A stretch of DNA of 64,000 bases from Halomonas aestuarii (lineage in GTDB: Bacteria; Pseudomonadota; Gammaproteobacteria; Pseudomonadales; Halomonadaceae): assembly GCF_001886615.1 (NCBI RefSeq), contig NZ_CP018139.1, forward strand, positions 3,286,001 to 3,350,000, read 5' to 3'. The notes beneath the pieces were generated by a model. It was not told the origin of the DNA. It did no database searches and saw only the letters and a list, made by a program, of their open reading frames with translations. Position 1 is the first letter of the stretch, and every line of letters starts with the position of its first letter. A program made the translations under genes and the position numbers. This document shows, piece by piece, positions 27,674 through 33,697 of the stretch.

Positions 27674-27699
27674 CTGGCCCCGCCTTCCGGCGGGGCCAG
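27674..27699 (+). terminator. Terminator-like hairpin between yccA-like gene and tusD
   Basis: An 11-bp perfect stem CTGGCCCCGCC / GGCGGGGCCAG with a TTCC loop, followed by GCTGTTTC. It ends 20 bases before the tusD start, so it may end the upstream transcript or act as a leader hairpin for tus. Confidence 0.75.
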
Positions 27700-27719
27700 G
27701 CTGTTTCAGGAGGACCTTC

Positions 27720-28112
27720 ATGCGCTATGCCATCCTGCTGATGGGCGCTCCCTACAGCCAGCAGGCGAGCCACTCGGCCCTGCGCTTCGCCCACGCCCTG
27801 GTGGCACGCGGTCACCGGCTCGAGGCGATATTCTTCTATCATGATGGGGTCCAGAACGCCGCCCGCCTGGCGGCCCCCCCCCAGGACGAACCGCATCTGG
27901 TGGATGCCTGGGCCGACCTTTCCCGTGAGCACGGGGTGGCGCTGCAGGTCTGCATTGCCGCGGCCCTGCGCCGAGGGCTGCTCGACGAGCGGGAGGCGGC
28001 CAGGCACGGCAAGGAGGGCAGCAGCCTGGAGGCACCCTTCGAGCTGACAGGCCTGGGCCAGCTGATCGACCTGGGATCGCGCTGCGACCGCCTGGTGACC
28101 TTTGGCCCCTGA
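27720..28112 (+). CDS. tusD: Sulfurtransferase complex subunit TusD
   Basis: 130 aa DsrE-fold protein. Start MRYAILLMGAPYSQQASHSAL, HDGVQNAAR in the middle, and the active Cys in LQVCIAAALRRG (about residue 79), matching Cys78 of E. coli TusD. With TusB and TusC it forms the hexameric persulfide relay that passes sulfur from TusA to TusE for 2-thiolation of U34 by MnmA. Confidence 0.93.
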   Translation: MRYAILLMGAPYSQQASHSALRFAHALVARGHRLEAIFFYHDGVQNAARLAAPPQDEPHLVDAWADLSREHGVALQVCIAAALRRGLLDEREAARHGKEGSSLEAPFELTGLGQLIDLGSRCDRLVTFGP

Positions 28113-28137
28113 ACCACCGGCACGCGACGGAGCGACG

Positions 28138-28518
28138 ATGCACGACCACGACGAGAACAGTCCCCGCGACCTGCTGGTCATCCTCCGCCATGGCCCCCAT
28201 GGCAGCAGCTGGCTGAGGGAAGGGCTGGACGCCGCCCTGGTGGCCGCGGCCTTCGGGCAGAGTGTCTCCCTGCTGTTCATGGGGGAAGGCGCTGCCGCGC
28301 TGGTGCCGGGGCAGCAGCCGGGTCCGCTGGGGCAGAAGGGGACCGCCGCGACGCTGGAGATGCTGGAGATGTATGATATCGAGACCCTGCTGGTGGAGGA
28401 GCAGGCGCTCTCGCCCCTGGGCCTCGCGGCCGACGACCTGATGCTCGAGGTCGAGGTCGTCTCGACAGGGGCCCTGTCCGGCGTGCTGTCCGCTCACCGC
28501 CTGGTGTTGACCTTCTAG
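28138..28518 (+). CDS. tusC: Sulfurtransferase complex subunit TusC
   Basis: 126 aa DsrF-type protein without a conserved cysteine, as usual for TusC. The core LDAALVAAAFGQSVSLLFMGEG is split across helix and strand 2, and LEMLEMYDIETLLVEEQAL marks the DsrF family. The start ATG 28138 is 25 bases after tusD. It is part of the tusDCB-tusE unit. Confidence 0.9.
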   Translation: MHDHDENSPRDLLVILRHGPHGSSWLREGLDAALVAAAFGQSVSLLFMGEGAAALVPGQQPGPLGQKGTAATLEMLEMYDIETLLVEEQALSPLGLAADDLMLEVEVVSTGALSGVLSAHRLVLTF

Positions 28519-28541
28519 CCCGAGCCGCAAGGAGAGCGTGG

Positions 28542-28832
28542 ATGCTGTTGCATGTGGTGAACCGTTCCCCGGCGACCAGCCGGGTCTATCAGCAGGCCCT
28601 GTCCGGCATGGCACCGGAGGACCGCCTGCTGCTGATCGAGGACGGTGTCCAGGGGGCGCTGCCCCAACTGGTGCGCTATTACGAGGGCCTGGAGGGTCGC
28701 CTGTACGCGCTCAAGGAAGACCTGGAGGCGCGCGGGCTGCTGGGCCGCTGCGCGGAGAGCGTGCAGGTGATCGACGTGGACGGGTTCGTGACCCTGACCG
28801 AGGAAGCCGAGCGGACGGTGAGCTGGTACTGA
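28542..28832 (+). CDS. tusB: Sulfurtransferase complex subunit TusB
   Basis: 96 aa DsrH family. The start MLLHVVNRSPATS and RLLLIEDGVQGAL are family features; AESVQVIDVDGFVTLTEE is the C-terminal strand. Overlaps the following DsrC/TusE gene by one base (TGATG). Confidence 0.9.
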   Translation: MLLHVVNRSPATSRVYQQALSGMAPEDRLLLIEDGVQGALPQLVRYYEGLEGRLYALKEDLEARGLLGRCAESVQVIDVDGFVTLTEEAERTVSWY

Positions 28833-29185
28833 TGGCCTCGACAGAAATATACCGTTATCTACTGGTGGATTCACACGAATATGCCCTGGATCCGGAAGGC
28901 TATCTCGTCGACATGACGGAGTGGTCGCCCGAGGTGGCCGAGGCCCTGGCCCGCGAGGAGGGCATCACGCTCACCGAGGAGCACTGGGAGATCCTCGGCG
29001 TGCTGCGCGACTTCTACCTCCGCTACGAGATGGCGCCCGCCATGCGCCCCCTGGTCAAGGCGGTGGGAAAGGCCCTGGGCGGCGACAAGGGGCGTTCGAT
29101 CCACCTGATGCGACTCTTCCCCGGCAGCCCGGCCAAGGTGGCGGCCCGCCTGGCGGGATTGCCCAAGCCGACCCACTGTCTGTGA
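28832..29185 (+). CDS. tusE: TusE/DsrC-family sulfur carrier
   Basis: 117 aa. The mobile C-terminal arm ends PTHCL, with the penultimate Cys that carries the persulfide; the second, upstream Cys of dissimilatory DsrC is absent, so this is the TusE type. Core motifs: YALDPEGYLVDMTEWSPEVA (20 residues, about 16-35) and LTEEHWEILGVLRDFY. It receives sulfur from TusD and gives it to MnmA. Adjacent placement with tusDCB is unlike E. coli, where tusE is elsewhere. Confidence 0.92.
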   Translation: MASTEIYRYLLVDSHEYALDPEGYLVDMTEWSPEVAEALAREEGITLTEEHWEILGVLRDFYLRYEMAPAMRPLVKAVGKALGGDKGRSIHLMRLFPGSPAKVAARLAGLPKPTHCL

Positions 29186-29195
29186 CCAATCCACC

Positions 29196-29759
29196 GTGAA
29201 CTTCCTCGCCCATGGCTGGCTCGCCCGCGGCGGCGGCGACGGCTTCCTCTACGGCAACCTGATCGCCGACGGCGTCAAGGGCGTCGACCTGTCGGCCTGG
29301 TCGCCTGAGGCGGCGGCCGGCATCCGCCACCACCGCCGGGTGGACGCCTTCGTCGACGGCCATCCGGTGGTCGCCGAGGTCCTGGCTCGTGCGCCCTGGC
29401 CGCAGCGGCGCTTCGCCGGTATCGCCCTGGACCTGGTCTGGGACCACTTCGCGGCCCGGCAGCTGGCCCACGACGACCGGGGGTGGCTGGTCGAGCGCTG
29501 CTATCGGGTCCTGCGGGCCGCTCCCGCGCCGGGCCGGCTGGCCGGCATGGTGCCCGCGCTGGTAGAGCAGGACTGGCTCAACGGCTATGCCGATTTCGGC
29601 TTCACCTGTCGTGCCATCGAGGGCATCGGCCGCCGCCTCTCCGGCCCGAACCGCCTCGGAGAGCTGGTGCCCTGGCTTCAGGAGGACTACGACCGCCTCG
29701 CACGAGACTTCGACCGGCTATGGCCGGCCGTCAATGACGCGCTGGGCGTGCCCCTCTGA
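29196..29759 (+). CDS. acpH: ACP phosphodiesterase (AcpH-like)
   Basis: 187 aa with a GTG start. MNFLAHGWLA, GNLIADGVKG and GIRHHRRVDAFVDGHPVV are the HD-like metal-binding segments of the AcpH family; the DLVWDHFAA segment provides further His/Asp. Family members release 4'-phosphopantetheine from acyl carrier protein. Length is close to the E. coli protein (193 aa). It follows tusE by 10 bases and converges with moeA, 18 bases away. Confidence 0.85.
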   Translation: MNFLAHGWLARGGGDGFLYGNLIADGVKGVDLSAWSPEAAAGIRHHRRVDAFVDGHPVVAEVLARAPWPQRRFAGIALDLVWDHFAARQLAHDDRGWLVERCYRVLRAAPAPGRLAGMVPALVEQDWLNGYADFGFTCRAIEGIGRRLSGPNRLGELVPWLQEDYDRLARDFDRLWPAVNDALGVPL

Positions 29760-29777
29760 CGCCCCCTCAGGGGTCGT

Positions 29778-30986
29778 TCAATCGACCCTCAACCAAAGGC
29801 AGTCGATGCGATCGCCCGGCTCGACACGGGTCTCGGCGGGGATCACCGCCAGGGCATCGGCGCTGATGCAGGAGGACAGCACGCCCGAGTTCTGGTCCCG
29901 GAAGGCCCGGGCCTCGATGCCGTCCTCGCCGAACGTCAGGGCGACGCGCATGTAGTGGCGGCGGGGGCCGGTATGGGTCGCGAAGGTGGCGCGGGCCGAC
30001 AGGCACGGCAGGCTCGCCAGGGCAGGGCAGCCCTGGAAGGCGCCCAGCAGCGGGCGCAGGAACAGCCAGGCTCCGACGAAGCAGGAGACGGGATTGCCGG
30101 GCAGGCCCACGAAGCGGACGCCTTGCCCCTCGCGGCCCGGGAGGCGGCCCAGGGCCAGCGGCTTGCCGGGGCGGATCGCCAGGCGCCACAGGTCCAGCTG
30201 ACCCAGTGATTCGAGCGCCGCCTTGACGTGGTCCTCCTCGCCGACGCTCACGCCCCCGGTACTGATCACCAGGTCGGCCTCCAGTGCGGCCGACGCCAGG
30301 GTGTCCCGGGTCCCCGCGGCGTCGTCCGGCACCGAGTCGACCCGCACCAGCTCCGCGCCGAACCGCTCCAGCAGGCGCCGGAGCATCGCCCGGTTGGAGT
30401 TGTAGATCTGGCCGCTGGCCAGGGGCTGGCCCGGATCGATGATTTCGTCGCCGGTGGAGAGCAGGGCCACCCGTGGCCGACGGCGCACCGGCACCTCGGT
30501 GATGCCCTGGCCGGCCAGGTGGCCCAGGGCCGCGGCCTCCAGGCGCTCCCCGGCGGGCAGCAGGATATCGCCCGCCGTGACGTCGCGGCCGCGTCGGCGG
30601 ACGTTGTCGCCCGCCGGCACCTCCGCCGGCATGAGTGCCCCATCGTCCTCGAGCGTCACGCGTTCCTGCATCACCACGCAATCGGCGCCCGGCGGCAGTT
30701 CCCCGCCCGTGAAGATGCGTGCACAGGTCCCGGGAGCCAGCGGCGTCGCCGGTGACCCGGCGGCGATGCGCTGGGAGACGGGCAGTCGACGGCCCGCGTC
30801 GCGGTGGTGGAGGGCATAGCCGTCCATGGCGCTGTTGTCGAAGGCGGGGACATCGATCCGCGCCTCGATGGCCTCGGCGAGCACGCGTCCCGCCGCCGCC
30901 GCGCAGGGGACGGTCTCGGCGGGCGTGCAGCCGACGTCCTCGAGCAGCGCGGCGAGGGCCGCCTCGACGGGTTTCAGCTCACTCAT
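29778..30986 (-). CDS. moeA: Molybdopterin molybdenumtransferase MoeA
   Basis: 402 aa. MoeA domains: N-terminal FDNSAMDGYAL (about 44-54), the MoCF-biosynthesis domain with LLSTGDEI (about 185) and STGGVSVGEEDHV (about 248), and the C-terminal barrel. It inserts molybdate into adenylylated molybdopterin. Its start codon lies inside a degenerate second copy of the moaB 3' end. It supplies cofactor for the formate dehydrogenase encoded upstream on the same strand. Confidence 0.93.
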   Translation of the reverse strand: MSELKPVEAALAALLEDVGCTPAETVPCAAAAGRVLAEAIEARIDVPAFDNSAMDGYALHHRDAGRRLPVSQRIAAGSPATPLAPGTCARIFTGGELPPGADCVVMQERVTLEDDGALMPAEVPAGDNVRRRGRDVTAGDILLPAGERLEAAALGHLAGQGITEVPVRRRPRVALLSTGDEIIDPGQPLASGQIYNSNRAMLRRLLERFGAELVRVDSVPDDAAGTRDTLASAALEADLVISTGGVSVGEEDHVKAALESLGQLDLWRLAIRPGKPLALGRLPGREGQGVRFVGLPGNPVSCFVGAWLFLRPLLGAFQGCPALASLPCLSARATFATHTGPRRHYMRVALTFGEDGIEARAFRDQNSGVLSSCISADALAVIPAETRVEPGDRIDCLWLRVD

Positions 30987-31120
30987 GCTGCCCCCGCTCG
31001 GGAATGACTAGGTTCGCCCGAACGTATGACAGGCTACAGGGCTTGTGGTCCTGGCTGGCCATGTCATCCATGTTGCCCCCGTTCGGGAATGACGAGGTTG
31101 GCGAAGTTACAGGGCTTGTG
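30984..31120. repeat. Tandem-like duplication of the moaB 3' end at the moaB-moeA junction
   Basis: Two related segments, 30984-31047 and 31069-31120, lie 85 bases apart in the same orientation. They share CCCCCG(C/T)TCGGGAATGAC at one end and TACAGGGCTTGTG at the other; the first copy has 12 extra bases in the middle. In moaB the copy at 31069 encodes the last residues (HKPC..ANLVIPERGQH). The other copy still reads HKPC..ANLVIPERGQH in one minus-strand frame and ends at the moeA start. Spacer 30987-31063 is otherwise gene-free. Confidence 0.8.
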
Positions 31121-31585
31121 ACGGCTGTCGAGCTGCTCCGCCAGGATGCCGTCCCAACCGGTCCGACAGGCACCGGTGGAGCCGGGCAGGCAGAACACCA
31201 CGGTGGCGTTGGCCAGCCCGCCCAGGCAGCGGCTCTGCACGGTGGAGCTGCCGATCTCCTGCCAGGAGAGGTGGCGGAACAGCTCGCCGAAGCCCTCGAT
31301 CTCCTTGTCGAGAAGCACCGATATCGCCTCCGGCGTGGAATCCCGTCCGGTGAAGCCGGTGCCGCCGGTGGTCAGGATCACCTGGACCTCGTCGTCGGCG
31401 ATCCAGCCGGCCACCACGGCGCGGATGCGATAGACGTCATCGGGCACGATGCGCTTCTCGTGCAGACGATGGCCGGCGGCGGTCAGGCGCTCGACCAGGG
31501 CCTGACCGCTGCGATCGGTCTGTTCGTTACGCGTGTCGGAGATGGTCAACACCGCCACCGAGAGGGGAATCATTGACTCGCTCAT
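31064..31585 (-). CDS. moaB: Molybdenum cofactor biosynthesis protein B
   Basis: 173 aa MogA/MoaB-fold protein. Key motifs: SVAVLTISDTR (about 8-18), LTTGGTGFTGRDSTPEAI (about 80-97) and FCLPGSTGACRTGWDGIL. It adenylylates molybdopterin or assists Moco synthesis. The start ATG 31585 overlaps the DUF1244 stop (ATGA). The usual C-terminus ends soon after HKPCNF; here it is extended by ANLVIPERGQHG, encoded by the duplicated element. Confidence 0.92.
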   Translation of the reverse strand: MSESMIPLSVAVLTISDTRNEQTDRSGQALVERLTAAGHRLHEKRIVPDDVYRIRAVVAGWIADDEVQVILTTGGTGFTGRDSTPEAISVLLDKEIEGFGELFRHLSWQEIGSSTVQSRCLGGLANATVVFCLPGSTGACRTGWDGILAEQLDSRHKPCNFANLVIPERGQHG

Positions 31586-31905
31586 CCGTCCTGGCGCTCC
31601 TTCTTGGCGGCCTGGCGTGCCTCGAAGGCCGCGAGCTGCTCGGGGGTCGCCTCCTGCTGGTACTTCGCCTTCCACTCCGGGTAGGGCATGCCGTAGACAT
31701 GCTCCCGGGCGCTGTCGTAGTCGAAGTCGACTCCCCGCTCGTCCGCGGCGGCCACCAGCCACTTGGAGAGGCAGTTGCGGCAGAAGTCAGCCAGGATCAT
31801 CAGGTCGATGTTCTGGACCTCCTTGTGCTCGTCAAGGTGGCGCAGCAGGCGGCGAAACGCGGCCGCCTCGAGTTCGGTGCGTGTGGCGTCGTCGAGATGT
31901 TGCAT
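31582..31905 (-). CDS. DUF1244 domain protein
   Basis: 107 aa. The domain is recognisable by DLMILADFCRNCLSKWL (about 34-50) and EHVYGMPYPEWKAKYQ (about 67-82), highly conserved in proteobacteria; the CRNC cysteine pair could bind a metal, though this is not shown. The tail (about 85-107) is charged. It overlaps moaB by four bases. Function unknown. Confidence 0.87.
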   Translation of the reverse strand: MQHLDDATRTELEAAAFRRLLRHLDEHKEVQNIDLMILADFCRNCLSKWLVAAADERGVDFDYDSAREHVYGMPYPEWKAKYQQEATPEQLAAFEARQAAKKERQDG

Positions 31906-31948
31906 CGGGGCTCTCCGTTGACTGTCCTGTCGGTCGGGTCAGCTTAAC

Positions 31949-31975
31949 AAAAAGACACCGCCCGTAGGCGGTGTC
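31949..31975 (-). terminator. Rho-independent terminator of the formate dehydrogenase operon
   Basis: On the minus strand GACACCGCC-TACG-GGCGGTGTC is followed by TTTTTG, starting 24 bases after the gamma-subunit stop. A strong stem with a T-run; it separates the FDH operon from the DUF1244-moaB-moeA genes. Confidence 0.92.
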
Positions 31976-31998
31976 GACGGGTCCGTTTCTGCCCATGG

Positions 31999-33060
31999 TC
32001 ACCCGGAACGGGGGGCCGGCTCGTCGCCCTGAGAAGCCTGCTGGCCGGCGGCCAGTTGCTCCTCGGGAATCGCCTGGTCCTTGACCTCCTCGTACCAGAG
32101 GTTGTGATGCTCCTTGGCCCAGGTCTCGTCCACATAGCCGGTGGTCATGCCCTCCAGCGACCCCTCGGTGCCGATGGTGCCGATATAGATGTGGCCCAGG
32201 GCCACGGCGGTCAGCCCCAGGGCACCCACGGCGTGGATGATGCTGGCCCACTGCATGGTGTCGCGTGCCTGCCCGTAGTTGGGGAAGTCCAGCACGAACC
32301 CGCTCACGATCACGGCGAGGCCGGCGGTGGCCAGCAGCCAGTACCAGACCTTCTCGCCACCGTTGGCGAACCCCGCGTCGGGATGCCCCTTGCCGACCAG
32401 GCCACCGCCCTTGGCGAACCACTGCAGGTCGTGCGCCTTCGGCATGTTCTGGCTGAGCAGGCGCAGCAGCAGGACCACCAGGAGGATGCCGAACAGCGGA
32501 CCCAGGTAGTTGTGGATCAGCTTGGTCCCCGACATCATCGATGCCCAGAGGCCGTCGCCGAACAGCGGACGGAACACCGACTTGCCATAGGAGAGGTTGA
32601 GGCCGGTGAGGGCCAGCAGGATGAACAGGGTCGCCACCGTCCAGTGCAGCGACCTGACCACCAGCGACCAGCGCAGCAGCTTGCGGCCGGTACGGGGCTC
32701 GTCGAGCTTCTTCCGCCCCACCACCAGGTAGAACAGCGCGATCACCGCGATCATCCCCAGCACGGCGATCAGGCCAAACGGGGAGACCCAGCGATCGCGG
32801 ATCTGGCGCCAGGTCTCGCCGCTCTCGTTGACCAGGTTGTAGGTGCTGTCGGCTCGCGAGTCCCGGTAGTTGGGCCCCGTCTCGCCTCCCTTCACCTGTC
32901 GCCAGAGGTCGGCATCGACCGCCGGGACGGCAAAGGCGGCCTCCCTGCTGGGGTCGGCCTGCTGCGCCAGCGCCGTCTGGGCCAGCACCAGGCTCGCCAG
33001 CAGGACCAGCAGCATCAGCAGCAGCCGACAGGGGCCTGCACGCATCGTCGATATGCTCAT
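31999..33060 (-). CDS. Formate dehydrogenase gamma subunit (cytochrome b556)
   Basis: 353 aa. N-terminal signal/anchor (1-33), a periplasmic segment (about 34-85), then four or more membrane helices of the FdnI/FdoI type. Likely haem-ligand histidines occur in VRSLHWTVATLF and in IIHAVGALGL and ALGHIYIGT. It would take electrons from the beta subunit at the periplasmic side and reduce quinone. Longer than E. coli FdoI (211 aa) because of the N-terminal extension, as in FDH3-type enzymes. Confidence 0.88.
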   Translation of the reverse strand: MSISTMRAGPCRLLLMLLVLLASLVLAQTALAQQADPSREAAFAVPAVDADLWRQVKGGETGPNYRDSRADSTYNLVNESGETWRQIRDRWVSPFGLIAVLGMIAVIALFYLVVGRKKLDEPRTGRKLLRWSLVVRSLHWTVATLFILLALTGLNLSYGKSVFRPLFGDGLWASMMSGTKLIHNYLGPLFGILLVVLLLRLLSQNMPKAHDLQWFAKGGGLVGKGHPDAGFANGGEKVWYWLLATAGLAVIVSGFVLDFPNYGQARDTMQWASIIHAVGALGLTAVALGHIYIGTIGTEGSLEGMTTGYVDETWAKEHHNLWYEEVKDQAIPEEQLAAGQQASQGDEPAPRSG

Positions 33061-33072
33061 GGCATCGCCTCC

Positions 33073-33687
33073 TTACCCCTGCTGGGTGGCGTCATAGGCC
33101 AGGGAGTCGGCGTCGGCCCTGGGGTTACCCGACCAGGCGCCGTCCTTGTGCCCGCGCTGGACGACACGCTGCCGGAAGATGTCGGCCACCTCCTGGGCAT
33201 CCCCGGCCAGCAGCGCCTTGGTCGAGCACATCTCGGCACACAGCGGCAGCTTGCCCTCGGCGATGCGGTTGGCGCCGTATTTCTGGTACTCCTCCTCCCT
33301 GGTTTCCGCCGGCCCGCCGGCGCAGAAGGTGCACTTGTCCATCTTGCCGCGCTCGCCGAAGGCGTTCTGCTTCGGGAACTGAGGCGCACCGAAGGGGCAG
33401 GCATAGAGGCAGTAGCCGCAGCCGATACACAGGTCCTTGTCGTGCAGCACGATGCCGTCATCGCGCTGGTAGAGGGTCTCGGTGGGGCAGACGGCGATGC
33501 AGGGCGCATCGTCGCAGTGCATGCAGGCCACCGAGATGGAGACCTCGCTGGGTTCGCCATCGTTGAGCGTTACCACGCGGCGGCGCTGGACACCCCATTC
33601 CACCTCGTTGGCGTTCTTGCAGGCTGTGACGCAGCCGTTGCACTCGATGCAGCGCTCCGCGTCGCACATGAACTTCATCGTGGCCAT
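33073..33687 (-). CDS. fdhB: Formate dehydrogenase beta subunit (four 4Fe-4S clusters)
   Basis: 204 aa. Four Cys clusters are visible: CIECNGCVTACKNAN (about 14-28), CMHCDDAPCIAVCPT (about 57-71), CIGCGYCLYACPFG (about 90-103) and CTFCAGG with CAEMC (about 120-165). It links the catalytic subunit and the cytochrome. No C-terminal membrane helix is present, unlike FdnH/FdoH, so it relies on the gamma subunit for membrane contact. 12 bases before the gamma gene. Confidence 0.92.
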   Translation of the reverse strand: MATMKFMCDAERCIECNGCVTACKNANEVEWGVQRRRVVTLNDGEPSEVSISVACMHCDDAPCIAVCPTETLYQRDDGIVLHDKDLCIGCGYCLYACPFGAPQFPKQNAFGERGKMDKCTFCAGGPAETREEEYQKYGANRIAEGKLPLCAEMCSTKALLAGDAQEVADIFRQRVVQRGHKDGAWSGNPRADADSLAYDATQQG

Positions 33688-33697
33688 GTTGTTCTCC

